The notes below the pieces were generated by a model. It searched no databases and was not told the DNA's origin. It was given only the letters and a program-made list of their open reading frames with translations. A stretch of 64,000 nt of DNA from an uncultured Clostridia bacterium (GTDB taxonomy: Bacteria; Bacillota; Clostridia; Christensenellales; Aristaeellaceae). Made by a program: the position numbers and the translations under genes. The stretch's first letter is position 1. Each line of letters starts with the position of its first letter. The DNA is taken from NCBI GenBank assembly GCA_934663595.1, contig CAKUKM010000002.1:105760-169759 (forward strand). Reading direction: 5' to 3'. Of this stretch, positions 56,088-64,000 are shown one piece after another.

Positions 56088-56999
56088 ATGATTCGCTTTT
56101 ATGCGCCCGGAGAGATTCCGGACGAACAGATCGCCTTTTCCGTGGTCGCGGCCAGAATGCGCGGCGAATGGGTGTTCTGCCGCCATCGCGATCGCGCGAC
56201 CTGGGAAATGCCGGGCGGCCATCGCGAGGCGGGCGAAACGCCCGAGGCGGCGGCGCGGCGCGAGCTGCGCGAGGAAACCGGCGCGTCGGCCGCGGCGCTG
56301 GAGCGCATTTGCGATTACGGCGCGGGAACGGCCTTCGGCGCGCTGTATTATGCGGAGGTGGAAGCGCTTCCGGGCCCCGATCCGGCCTTCGAGATCGCCG
56401 AGGCGCGCGCTTCGGCGGTGTTTCCGGAGCATTGGACGTATCCGGACATTCAGCCCGCGCTGCTTGCGCGCATTCAGGATTATTTAAATCGCCGCACCGC
56501 TTCGAACGAAATGTGGGACGTGCTGGACGAAAATCGCCGGCCGACCGGCAGAATGCACCGGCGCGGCGACGCGATGCCGGCGGGCGAATACCATTTGACC
56601 GTTCATGTGTGGGTGCGCAACGCGCGAGGCGAATATCTGCTCACGCGGCGCGCGCCGAACAAGGGCTTTTCGCTGCTGTGGGAGACGACCGGCGGCAGCG
56701 CCGTCGCGGGCGACGACAGTCTGAGCGCCGCAATGCGCGAGGTGCGCGAGGAAACGGGACTGGTTTTACGGCCCGAAAACGGCGCGCTGGTGCGTTCGCG
56801 GCGCGGAAACGAGGATTTCTGCGATACCTGGCTGTTCCGGCAGGAATTTGATTTGGATCGGGTCGTGCTCCAGCCGGGTGAAACCTGCGGCGCAATGGCG
56901 GCGACGCGCGAGGAAATACTGGCCCTTTTCCGAAGAAACGAGCTGGTGCCGTATGATTCCCTCGAGGAGCTGCTGGAGCAGATGGCCGCGCTGGTTTAA
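56088..56999 (+). CDS. Tandem double-Nudix hydrolase
   Basis: 303 residues with two Nudix folds. Domain 1 (about 10-130) has a full Nudix box, GHREAGETPEAAARRELREETG (G-x5-E-x7-RE-x2-EE-x-G). Domain 2 (about 140-300) starts EMWDVLDENRRPTGRMHRRGD and has GSAVAGDDSLSAAMREVREETG, with Asp in place of the first box Glu; it resembles the YfcD/isopentenyl-isomerase-like subgroup. Likely pyrophosphatase of nucleotide or related substrates. AGGAGG precedes the ATG, 9 bp after the aldehyde dehydrogenase stop. Confidence 0.9.
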   Translation: MIRFYAPGEIPDEQIAFSVVAARMRGEWVFCRHRDRATWEMPGGHREAGETPEAAARRELREETGASAAALERICDYGAGTAFGALYYAEVEALPGPDPAFEIAEARASAVFPEHWTYPDIQPALLARIQDYLNRRTASNEMWDVLDENRRPTGRMHRRGDAMPAGEYHLTVHVWVRNARGEYLLTRRAPNKGFSLLWETTGGSAVAGDDSLSAAMREVREETGLVLRPENGALVRSRRGNEDFCDTWLFRQEFDLDRVVLQPGETCGAMAATREEILALFRRNELVPYDSLEELLEQMAALV

Positions 57000-57026
57000 A
57001 TTTTGGATAAATCGCGGCTTCCGCGC

Positions 57027-57055
57027 TTGAATTTGAAGGGTAAATGCGGTATAAT
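57027..57055 (+). promoter_or_regulatory. Promoter of the rpsF-ssb-rpsR operon
   Basis: TTGAAT, 17-bp spacer, TATAAT. Confidence 0.85.
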
Positions 57056-57065
57056 CATTGTTGGC

Positions 57066-57115
57066 GCATCCTTGCCACGGCGAAAAGTCCGTGGCCGAAG
57101 TCCACAAGGAGGTGA
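57066..57115 (+). promoter_or_regulatory. Possible S6:S18 autoregulatory leader
   Basis: Stem GCCACGG/CCGTGGC (57074-57080, 57089-57095) is followed by CGAAG, close before rpsF. Known rpsF leaders bind the S6-S18 complex at a stem with an exposed CCG; a CCG is present at 57089-57091 and CCGA at 57095-57098, so this fits in position and partly in sequence. Confidence 0.45.
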
Positions 57116-57121
57116 AACACC

Positions 57122-57547
57122 ATGAACCAGTATGAAGTTATGTACGTGATCGATCCCACGCTGGAAGATGGCGCAAGAGTTGAGCTGATCAACCGTTTTT
57201 CCGAGCTCGTGAAGAAGAACGGCGGCGAAGTTGATCGCGTTGACGAGTGGGGAAAGCGTCGCCTGGCGTACGCTATCAACTACAAGACCGAGGGTTACTA
57301 CGTCCTGATGTACATCAAGGCGCCGTCCTCTCTGCCCCAGGAGCTGGAGCGCAATCTGCAGATCGCGGATTCCGTTCTGCGCTATCTCGTCATCCGCTAC
57401 GAAGGAGCACTGCCGGCCAAGCGCGAACCGCTGAAGGCGTATGCTCCCCGCGAGGCCGTTGACGCTGCTCCCGCAGCCGTCGAGACCGAGACCGTTGTGG
57501 CGACTGAGGTCGTTGACGACGAGGCTCCCGTTTCCGAGGCCGAATAA
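57122..57547 (+). CDS. rpsF: Ribosomal protein bS6
   Basis: 141 residues. Starts MNQYEVMYVIDPTLED; VDEWGKRRLAYAINYKTEGYYVLM is the family core; ELERNLQIADSVLRYLVIR follows. The C-terminus continues with about 40 acidic/Ala-rich residues (VETETVVATEVVDDEAPVSEAE region), longer than the usual 95-100, as in many Clostridia. AAGGAGGTG upstream. First of rpsF-ssb-rpsR. Confidence 0.97.
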   Translation: MNQYEVMYVIDPTLEDGARVELINRFSELVKKNGGEVDRVDEWGKRRLAYAINYKTEGYYVLMYIKAPSSLPQELERNLQIADSVLRYLVIRYEGALPAKREPLKAYAPREAVDAAPAAVETETVVATEVVDDEAPVSEAE

Positions 57548-57577
57548 CAACCAAGCCGCAAAAGGCAGGTGCGAAGC

Positions 57578-58006
57578 ATGAACAGAGTAATTCTCGTTGG
57601 AAACCTCGCCGCAGATCCGGAATCCCGCACCACGCAGTCCGGCATCGCGCAGTGCACGCTGCGCATTGCCGTCCAGCGCCGATTCACCAATCAGCAGGGC
57701 GTGCGCGAAGCGGATTTCTTTACGGTCATCTGCTGGCGTCAGACCGCGGAGTTCTGCTCCCGGTATCTGAGCAAAGGCCGCAAAATTGCCGTCGAGGGCA
57801 GCCTTCAGACCCGTTCCTATGATGCGCAGGACGGTTCGAAGCGCTATGTCACCGAGGTGATCGCGGACAATGTGGAATTCTGCGACTCCCGTCCGACCGA
57901 CGGCGGCCGCCCCCGCACCGACAATCCGCCGCCGCCCCCGGAGCCGACGAACGCAAATATGTCCGGCGGTTTTACCGAAGTGGACGACGACGAGCTTCCG
58001 TTCTGA
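57578..58006 (+). CDS. ssb: Single-stranded DNA-binding protein
   Basis: 142 residues. OB fold: MNRVILVGNLAADPESRTTQSG, ADFFTVICWRQTAEF, KGRKIAVEGSLQTRSY; Gly/Pro linker; acidic tip DDDELPF that recruits repair and replication partners. ATG 57578 has AGGCAGGTG upstream. Middle gene of the conserved operon. Confidence 0.97.
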   Translation: MNRVILVGNLAADPESRTTQSGIAQCTLRIAVQRRFTNQQGVREADFFTVICWRQTAEFCSRYLSKGRKIAVEGSLQTRSYDAQDGSKRYVTEVIADNVEFCDSRPTDGGRPRTDNPPPPPEPTNANMSGGFTEVDDDELPF

Positions 58007-58052
58007 CGAATATCCGTTCGTCGCACGAAAATGAACAAGGAGGAACGCAAAC

Positions 58053-58307
58053 ATGTCTGAAGATAGAGGCGATCGCATGCGCCGCCCGCGTGGCCGCAAG
58101 CCGCGCAGGAAGGTTTGCGCGTTCTGCGTAGACAAGGTTCAGAGCATCGATTATAAGGACGTTGTAAAGCTTCGCCGCTTCACCAGCGAGCGCGGCAAGA
58201 TCCTGCCCCGCCGCATGATGGGCACCTGTGCCAAGCATCAGCGCCAGCTGTCCACGGCGATCAAGCGTGCGCGCACCATCGCGCTGCTGCCCTACGTTTC
58301 CGAATAA
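58053..58307 (+). CDS. rpsR: Ribosomal protein bS18
   Basis: 84 residues: KVCAFCVDKVQSIDYKDVVKLRRFTSERGKILPRRMMGTCAKHQRQLSTAIKRARTIALLPYV, unmistakable. It has three Cys in the zinc-type positions (CAFC, C in GTCAKH), so it is the Zn-binding C+ form. AAGGAGGA upstream. Confidence 0.98.
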   Translation: MSEDRGDRMRRPRGRKPRRKVCAFCVDKVQSIDYKDVVKLRRFTSERGKILPRRMMGTCAKHQRQLSTAIKRARTIALLPYVSE

Positions 58308-58319
58308 ATCGGTTGCGAA

Positions 58320-58355
58320 AAGAGGCTCTTCCCTTCGGGGAGGGGCTTCTTTTTT
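58320..58355 (+). terminator. Terminator of the rpsF-ssb-rpsR operon
   Basis: AGAGGCTCTTCCC/GGGAGGGGCTTCT stem with G-U pairs and a TTCG loop, then TTTTTT. Confidence 0.85.
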
Positions 58356-58492
58356 GCGCAAAAAAGCGTTTTCCGCGCGAGGTAAAACCATGATAGCTTA
58401 TCATGAATTCTGATATTGTATGAAATTGCCCAGTTGTGTTACTCTTTTATAGCATGCCGCGGCGGCTTTGTCACAGGGTATTTCGCAAATTC

Positions 58493-58516
58493 GGGGGATC
58501 GCTGCCGCGATCCCCC
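58493..58516 (-). terminator. Hairpin at the end of the BclA-like gene
   Basis: 10-bp stem GGGGGATCGC/GCGATCCCCC, 6 bp past the stop on the minus strand; only a weak T-run (AATTTG) follows. The 58356-58492 stretch before it holds no gene on either strand. Confidence 0.6.
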
Positions 58517-58521
58517 TCGAG

Positions 58522-59088
58522 CTATCCGATTCGCTCCAGAATCAGGGTAAATACCGGGTCGGTCGTTGCGGAGGTGATGTTCAGCGCGGACAGCGAATCG
58601 AGATTCAGCACGTCGCCGGCGCGCGCGGTGAAGATCGTCTGGCCCGCGAAGTTCGCCGTGGCCGTGTCGGTCGTGGTTTCCACATCCACGCCGGAGGACG
58701 CGATCGCCGCGCCGTCCAGACCCAGCGTTATTACCGTATTCACGGCCAGACCGGTCGGCACATTCAGCGTGTACATCGCGCGATACGTACCCGGCTGGCG
58801 AATCGTGATGCTGGAGCCGTTTACCGCGAAATAGCGCGGATTGACCAGGCCCGCCGTGAGCGCGACCGCGCCGCCCGCCGCCACGGAGATCGGGCCCAGC
58901 GCGTAGAACGAGCCGATTGCGCCCGCCACCATCGGCTCCGGCTCAATCGGCACCGGATAATCGGGATAGCAGCCGCATGCATTCGGGCACGGGCCCGTAT
59001 AATACGGATAGTTCCGGCAGCCGTAAAGGCTGTTCAGCGCGCCATAGCCTCGCGTGCAGCCGCCGCAATTGGAACAACAGTTTGCCAT
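58522..59088 (-). CDS. Cys-rich protein with BclA-like C-terminal domain (possible spore-surface protein)
   Basis: 188 residues. The first 45 are Cys/Gly/Tyr/Asn/Pro-rich (CCSNCGGCTRGYG, YGCRNYPYYTGPCPNACGCYP) with nine Cys, no signal peptide. The rest, about 140 residues, resembles the TNF-like C-terminal domain of BclA and related exosporium proteins: YFAVNGSSITIRQPGTYRAMYTLNVPTG, IASSGVDVETTTDTATANFAGQTIFTARAGDVLNLDSL and a final VFTLILERIG. BclA-like proteins normally have a collagen-like stretch between; here it is missing. AAGGAAAGGAG lies upstream. Spore location is inferred only. Confidence 0.65.
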   Translation of the reverse strand: MANCCSNCGGCTRGYGALNSLYGCRNYPYYTGPCPNACGCYPDYPVPIEPEPMVAGAIGSFYALGPISVAAGGAVALTAGLVNPRYFAVNGSSITIRQPGTYRAMYTLNVPTGLAVNTVITLGLDGAAIASSGVDVETTTDTATANFAGQTIFTARAGDVLNLDSLSALNITSATTDPVFTLILERIG

Positions 59089-59201
59089 AATGGAATTGCT
59101 CCTTTCCTTTCAGGTTCACCGCATCCTATGCGAGCGGGGCGCGGCGGGTGCTTTTGGGGCGCTCTTTTGGAAAGCTTAATTTCCCCGTCGATTCATTGTC
59201 G

Positions 59202-59231
59202 TTAGACAGGCTGCGCATTTGGTGGTATAAT
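59202..59231 (+). promoter_or_regulatory. Promoter of the cation efflux gene
   Basis: TTAGAC, 18-bp spacer, TATAAT; a second overlapping TATAAT at 59231-59236 could also be used. Confidence 0.6.
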
Positions 59232-59276
59232 ATAATAGTAGCTTTATGCAGGAAAGGAATGCCGGGAGGGATGTTC

Positions 59277-60455
59277 ATGCTTCGCCTTTTGGCGCGCCTG
59301 CTGATCCGGGACAGCCAGAACACCTCGGATCCACAGGTGCGCGAGCAATACGGCACGCTCGCGAGCATCGTCGGGATTGTATTGAATCTGATTCTGTTTG
59401 CCGGCAAGGCGCTGATCGGCCTCGCGACCGGATCCATCGCCGCCACGGCCGACGCGCTGAACAACCTGTCCGACGCGGGCTCCTCGATCATTACGATGGT
59501 CGGCTTCAAGGTTTCCGTCAAGCGCGGAGACGGCGAGCACCCGTTCGGCCATGGCCGCGCGGAATACATATCGGGCCTGATCGTGGCGATGATCATCGTG
59601 GCGATGGGCTTTGATCTGGGCAAGGAATCGATTCAGAAGATCTTTTCGCCCGAGCCGGTGCTGTTTACGACCGCGACGGCGATCGTGCTGACCGCGTCGA
59701 TACTGATTAAGCTCTATATGGCATATTACAATCGCGCGATCGGCCGGAAAATACAGTCCGTTTCGATGCGTGCAACGTCGCTCGACAGCATGAGCGATGC
59801 GGTTGCAACCGGCGCGGTGCTGGTCAGCGGGCTGATCGGCCGGTTCTTCCATTTGAATATCGACGCCTATGCCGGCCTGATCGTATCGCTTCTGATTTTA
59901 TATACCGGCTATTCCGCCGCCCGGGACACGATCGATCCGCTGCTCGGCAATCCGCCCGATCCCGAATTCGTGCATCGCATCGAGGCCATTCTTTCCGATT
60001 ATCCGATCGTGCGCGGCTATCATGATCTGATCGTGCACGATTACGGCGCGGGAAGGCGCATGATTTCGCTGCATGCCGAGGTCAATGCCGATGGCGATAT
60101 GATGGAAATCCACGATGCGATCGACCTGATCGAGCGCCGGCTGTCGACGGAGCTGGCCTGCCAGACCGTGATCCACATGGATCCCATCGCCACCGACGAC
60201 GCGCTCATCAACGACACGAAGGGCGAAATTCTTGCGCTGCTCCGCGCGCAGATCGACGGGGGAATCACCCTTCACGATTTTCGCATGGTGCCCGGCGCCG
60301 TTCGCTCCAAGGTGCTGTTCGACGCGGTCGTTCCGCTGAGCGTGCACATGAGCGATTCCGAGCTCGCGCTCAGGATCAAAAATATCATCGCCCAGCGGCG
60401 CGACGACCTCGAAATCGCCGTAACCATCGACCGCCCCTACGCCCGGCAAGGCTAA
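59277..60455 (+). CDS. Cation diffusion facilitator family transporter
   Basis: 392 residues. Six helices with the CDF metal-site residues: TADALNNLSDAGSS (D-x3-D in helix 2 context), HPFGHGRAEYISGL, SMRATSLDSMSDAVATGAVL (helix 5 D-x3-D). C-terminal cytosolic domain (YPIVRGYHDLIVHDYGAGRRMISLHAEV) with a ferredoxin-like fold, plus about 90 more residues beyond the usual end. Exports divalent metals such as Zn, Mn or Fe. ATG 59277 is spaced 6 bases from GGGAGGG; ATG 59271 touches that site. Confidence 0.92.
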   Translation: MLRLLARLLIRDSQNTSDPQVREQYGTLASIVGIVLNLILFAGKALIGLATGSIAATADALNNLSDAGSSIITMVGFKVSVKRGDGEHPFGHGRAEYISGLIVAMIIVAMGFDLGKESIQKIFSPEPVLFTTATAIVLTASILIKLYMAYYNRAIGRKIQSVSMRATSLDSMSDAVATGAVLVSGLIGRFFHLNIDAYAGLIVSLLILYTGYSAARDTIDPLLGNPPDPEFVHRIEAILSDYPIVRGYHDLIVHDYGAGRRMISLHAEVNADGDMMEIHDAIDLIERRLSTELACQTVIHMDPIATDDALINDTKGEILALLRAQIDGGITLHDFRMVPGAVRSKVLFDAVVPLSVHMSDSELALRIKNIIAQRRDDLEIAVTIDRPYARQG

Positions 60456-60611
60456 ATATTGCAAAGTTATTTCAGAATTACTTCTTTTTATTACATTTTA
60501 CATTTCAATCTTGCAGGAATTCAGCGGGTGTATGGCGAAATAATGATAACATAAGGGCGAGGTATACTCGTCGCCATCGAAAAACGCGTAAAAAGAGCTA
60601 AGGAGAATACG

Positions 60612-63600
60612 ATGAAGCAAAGGATTCAGAGAACGCTGGCCATATTGCTGGCGGCAGCGACGCTGTGTATCGCGGCGTTCGTTCCGACGGCTGTGGCGGA
60701 AAGCATATATGCGTATGTGAGCGATTCCAGCGGTTTGAATGCGTATTCAGACGCGAGCCTGTCGAACCGGATTGGCACGCTGGATGCGTATGCGGTCGTT
60801 GAAGTGGTCGGCCTGTCGGGCTCCACGGCGGCGATTTACGCAAACGGCGTGGGCTGCTTCGTGCGCGTCAGCGGTCTTACGCCGCTTCAGACGGAGGAAA
60901 ACGAGCGCGTGACCACCGAAAAAACAAAGGTGTATGCGTCGCCGAGCACGTCCTCCGCGTCCATCAATGTGCCGAAGGGCATGACGCTGTACGAGGTTCG
61001 CCGCAATGGCGACTGGGCGGAAATTGCCAACGGCGCGTATGTCGCGTATATCCCCACGCGCTATATTACCACGAAGACGATTGCTGTTCCCGCGCCGACG
61101 TCGTCGGTAAGCGAGGTTTCGATCCCGGCCACCGTAACCGGCGCGAATGCGCGCGCCTATGCCAGCGCCGATACGTCCAGCGCGTCCGTCTCCGTTCCGC
61201 AGGGCACGAAGGTTACGGTTCTTCTGATGAACGGCAGTTGGGCATATGTCGAGCGCGGAAGCGTGCGCGCGTTCTTCCGGATTTCCGATCTGACGGCGGA
61301 CGCGTATCTGGAGGTCGTTCCCACGGCCACGCCGAAGCCGACTGCCGCGCCGTCGCTGGACGATGCGATTCCGGCCACGGTGACCGGCTCGAACGCGAAA
61401 ATCTATCTCTCCCCCAGCAAAAGTTCGAATTCCGTCTCCATTCCGCAGGGCACGAAGGTCAACGTCCTTGCGATTAACGGCGATTGGGTGTATCTCGAGG
61501 TCAACGGCGTGTATGCCTATTGCCCGCTGAGTGACGTGACGGCGGACGCGTATCTGAATCGGACGCCCGAACCGACCGCAACGCCCGCGCCCACCCAGGC
61601 GCCGGAGACGAACACGGTCATTCCCGCGACGGTCACGGCCTCGAACGCGAAGGTGTATGCGTCTCCGAGCACGTCGGCGCGCTCGATGAGCGTTCCGGTT
61701 GGCCTGAAGGTAAATGTGCTGATGATCAGCGGCGATTGGGCGTATGTCGAGCGCAGCGGCGCGTATGCGTACTGCAAGGTCGCAATTCTCACGCCGGATT
61801 CGCAGCTTCCGGCCGTAACGCCGGAGCCGACGATTGAAATTGATCCCAGCGAATCGATTCGCGGCGTGGTCGTAGCGGACTCCGTGCGCGTATACAGCCT
61901 GCCGAGCACGTCGGGCCGCTATCTGGGCACGATGGAGCGCGGCGTGGAGGTCGATGTATTCAAGATCAGCGGCGGCTGGGCGTATGTGCGCCGCGACGGC
62001 GCATTCGGCTTCTGCGATGTGTCCGCGCTCGCGCCGGTGGAAGCGGCGGTAACGCCGAAGCCCACTTCCGCACCGGCGAACTCCGTTCCGGCGATCGTAA
62101 CCGCGCCTTTCCTGCGCGTGTATAAAGCGCACAGCATGTCCTCGCAGCGTCTCGGTATGATTGATCAGGGAACGGTTGTCAACGTTGTCGACATATACGA
62201 GAGCTGGGCACAGATCGAGCTTTACGGCAACTACGGCTGGTGCGATATCTCCGGCCTTGAACCTACGACGCAGACGCCTGAGCCGCTGGAGCCGGATGAG
62301 CTGGACAATCCTATTCCCGCGGTTGTATCTGCAAAGGCAGTAGCCGTTTATGCATCGTACAGCACGTCTTCGACCTACTATGGAACGCTTTCCCGCGGCG
62401 AAACGGTAAACGTGGTTGCGCTCTGCGGCGATTGGGCGAAGATCGAAAAGAACGGAAATTACGGCTGGTGCGCATGGTCCGGACTGACCCAGGTTTCGAC
62501 CAATCCCACGAAGAACCCGATGGACGATTACTATCGCGAAGTCTTTGACGCGACGGTCGTTGCCACCAGCGCGCGGTTCTACGCCTCCGCGTCCACGGAT
62601 TCGGCGAATGTCGCGATTCCGATCGGCACGACGGTGACCGTCGGCGCTTACAACGCGACCTGGGCGTATGTGCAGGTCAACGGCGTGGTCGGATTTATCT
62701 CCATCGGCAATCTGAGCCGCAACAACTACACGCCGATGCGCTCCGGCGCGACCGGCAGCGATGTGCGCCAGCTGGAAACGGCGCTGCTCACTCTGGGCTA
62801 TCTGGACACGAATCCCGGAACGAAGTATTCCGATTACACGGCCTCGGCGGTGAAGGCGTTCCAGAAGCGCTGCGGCATGAGCGCGACCGGCGAAGCGGAT
62901 CTGGCGACGCTGCGCGTGCTGTACAGCGGCGTTGCGCTGAAGAGCGAGGTATTGAGCAGCACGTATTCGCGCGGCAGCTCCGGCGACAATGTTTCCCGCA
63001 TTCAGCTGCGCCTGTACGCGCTGGGCTATCTCAGCAAGGCGTCCAGCGTAGACGGTGATTTCGGAACCACGACCTACAATGCGATTCGCCTCTTCCAGGC
63101 GGCGAACGGCATTTCGCAGACCGGCGAGGCGAATGCGACCACGCTGAGCAAGATGTATTCCACGAGCGCGCAGTCGCTGCCCTCCGGCAAGACGCCTGCG
63201 GACGTTTCCAGTGTGCCGATTGTGAACCCGGGCGATCAGGAGAACAACTCCACGAAGATTTCCTCCTCGCTGGCGTCCACGACGACCTCGCCCGGCTCGA
63301 CCAACGCGTCGAAGCTGGAGTATGTGATTTACATCGGCCAGAATCAGCTGGGCAAGCCGTATATTTACGGCACGAGCGGCACGTCGTCCTTCGACTGCAC
63401 GGGCTTTACCTGCTACTGCTTCAAGCAGCTCGGCATCAAGCTGAAGCGCTCGGCCGTGGATCAGGGCTATGACAACACCTATCCGAAGATCACCTCGGTT
63501 TCCGATCTCCGGCGCGGCGATCTGGTATTCTTCGATACCATTTCCGACAGCGATCTGAGCGATCACGCTGGCATTTATCTGGGCGCGGGCTATTTCATTC

Positions 63601-63698
63601 ACGCGTCCTCCGGTCAGCACAAGGTTGTTGTCAGCACGCTGGCCTCCGGTTACTACAACCGAGTCTTCTCCTGGGGCCGCCGCGTCCTGGACACCTGA
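60612..63698 (+). CDS. Secreted cell-wall hydrolase: nine SH3b repeats, two PG-binding domains, NlpC/P60
   Basis: 1028 residues. Signal peptide ends PTAVA-ES (about residue 31). Then nine SH3b-like units of 60-75 residues (each with a strand like NAKVYASPSTSS and a turn like GDWAYVE), joined by Pro/Thr linkers (PEPTATPAPTQAPE). Two peptidoglycan-binding type-1 domains follow (about 715-780 and 785-855: GSDVRQLETALLTLGYL; GDNVSRIQLRLYALGYL). NlpC/P60 catalytic domain at the end: Cys in SFDCTGF, His in SDHAGIYLG, His in YFIHASS. An endopeptidase acting on wall stem peptides. AAGGAG upstream; TATACT at 60563-60568 is the likely -10. Confidence 0.93.
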   Translation: MKQRIQRTLAILLAAATLCIAAFVPTAVAESIYAYVSDSSGLNAYSDASLSNRIGTLDAYAVVEVVGLSGSTAAIYANGVGCFVRVSGLTPLQTEENERVTTEKTKVYASPSTSSASINVPKGMTLYEVRRNGDWAEIANGAYVAYIPTRYITTKTIAVPAPTSSVSEVSIPATVTGANARAYASADTSSASVSVPQGTKVTVLLMNGSWAYVERGSVRAFFRISDLTADAYLEVVPTATPKPTAAPSLDDAIPATVTGSNAKIYLSPSKSSNSVSIPQGTKVNVLAINGDWVYLEVNGVYAYCPLSDVTADAYLNRTPEPTATPAPTQAPETNTVIPATVTASNAKVYASPSTSARSMSVPVGLKVNVLMISGDWAYVERSGAYAYCKVAILTPDSQLPAVTPEPTIEIDPSESIRGVVVADSVRVYSLPSTSGRYLGTMERGVEVDVFKISGGWAYVRRDGAFGFCDVSALAPVEAAVTPKPTSAPANSVPAIVTAPFLRVYKAHSMSSQRLGMIDQGTVVNVVDIYESWAQIELYGNYGWCDISGLEPTTQTPEPLEPDELDNPIPAVVSAKAVAVYASYSTSSTYYGTLSRGETVNVVALCGDWAKIEKNGNYGWCAWSGLTQVSTNPTKNPMDDYYREVFDATVVATSARFYASASTDSANVAIPIGTTVTVGAYNATWAYVQVNGVVGFISIGNLSRNNYTPMRSGATGSDVRQLETALLTLGYLDTNPGTKYSDYTASAVKAFQKRCGMSATGEADLATLRVLYSGVALKSEVLSSTYSRGSSGDNVSRIQLRLYALGYLSKASSVDGDFGTTTYNAIRLFQAANGISQTGEANATTLSKMYSTSAQSLPSGKTPADVSSVPIVNPGDQENNSTKISSSLASTTTSPGSTNASKLEYVIYIGQNQLGKPYIYGTSGTSSFDCTGFTCYCFKQLGIKLKRSAVDQGYDNTYPKITSVSDLRRGDLVFFDTISDSDLSDHAGIYLGAGYFIHASSGQHKVVVSTLASGYYNRVFSWGRRVLDT

Positions 63699-63709
63699 GG
63701 TGTCACGCA

Positions 63710-64000
63710 GTTGCTGCCGCGTTTGGTCACATCGAAATCGGGTCGGTTAGCGACCCGATTTCTTTCTTTGTGCTGGATGATTTTTTAGTACCCAATTTCC
63801 CGGTCGCTGCGCCGCCATGGTGGCGGCTTGCGCCCTGGGGAAGCGCGATATATTCAAAACGCATTGCCATTTGGCAATGCGTTTTTTCGGACTTAAGTCT
63901 CCGACCTGTAAACAAATTGCACCGTTGTCCGGTGCAATTTGTGGTGCTATGGGAACCCGTTACCGCTTCGAACTACATAAGATTTTGAGTCGCTTCCCGA
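63710..64000. repeat. R1 interspersed structured repeat, copy C (cut by window edge)
   Basis: Starts 12 bp after the NlpC/P60 stop, with TTGCTGCCGCGTTTGGTC. Hairpin GAAATCGGGTCG/CGACCCGATTTC; GCCGCCATGGTGGCGGC module; AAAACGCATTGCC/GGCAATGCGTTTT then Ts; CAAATTGCACCG/CGGTGCAATTTG; and the beginning of the last hairpin, GATTTTGAGTCG, at the window end. Same order as copy B. No gene lies in 63699-64000. Confidence 0.85.

Noticed and set aside
60747..63620. A 957-codon open frame on the minus strand
   Set aside because: It lies fully inside the SH3b/NlpC gene, has Arg/Ala/Val-rich nonsense composition and no ribosome binding site. GC-rich codon use leaves long antisense frames open.

Overview
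The window is about 64 kb of GC-rich bacterial chromosome, densely packed with genes on both strands. It looks like a Gram-positive, Clostridia-type Bacillota, probably a carbohydrate-fermenting gut or rumen organism. The grounds are a lipoteichoic-acid-synthase-like enzyme, DapF, the rpmH-rnpA-yidD-yidC-jag cluster, the rpsF-ssb-rpsR operon, a Cys-rich protein with a BclA-like C-terminus, strong AGGAGG ribosome binding sites, TTGACA/TATAAT promoters, and several plant-polysaccharide genes (GH2, GH28, GH78-like). Placement below class is not supported by anything I can read. There is no phage, plasmid, CRISPR array or transposase gene.

Layout. 1-5.8 kb: end of a GH2 glycosidase, a sugar ABC transporter (binding protein plus two permeases), a membrane acyltransferase and a secreted protein. 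6-10.9 kb: a complete branched-chain amino-acid transporter, livKHMGF. 10.9-18.6 kb: a WG-repeat lipoprotein, trmO, a PAP2 phosphatase, two PHP phosphoesterases, a repetitive coiled-coil membrane protein and yigZ. 18.6-38 kb: mostly carbon metabolism, with a UxaB-like dehydrogenase divergent from a PfkB-type kinase, a GH28 enzyme, Gfo/Idh/MocA oxidoreductases, sugar isomerases and a GH78-like enzyme. Hydrolases, an XRE regulator and dapF lie between them. 38-42 kb: a MESH1-like HD hydrolase, a tRNA cluster (Pro-Glu-Met-Asp) and the feoA-feoB ferrous-iron operon. 42-49 kb: mnmG, murG, tadA and the origin-type cluster rpmH-rnpA-yidD-yidC-jag, without dnaA. 49-57 kb: a C39-like secreted protein, yqhQ plus an LtaS-like enzyme, a malate/lactate-type dehydrogenase, an aldehyde dehydrogenase and a double-Nudix protein. 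57-64 kb: rpsF-ssb-rpsR, the BclA-like protein, a cation efflux protein and a nine-SH3b cell-wall hydrolase.

The least expected content is non-coding. One repeat family (called R1 here; near 22.5, 35.4 and 63.8 kb) has inverted ends and several hairpins whose stems vary by compensatory base changes between copies; one copy has overrun the 3' end of the GH78-like gene and supplies its stop codon. A second family (R2; near 25.0 and 49.85 kb, about 240 bp) lies both times between convergent genes. Each R2 copy is bracketed by a direct duplication of a terminator hairpin whose sequence is specific to that locus, as if the element enters bidirectional terminators and duplicates them. Two neighbouring dehydrogenase genes (53.3 and 54.7 kb) also have structured leaders with terminator-like hairpins.
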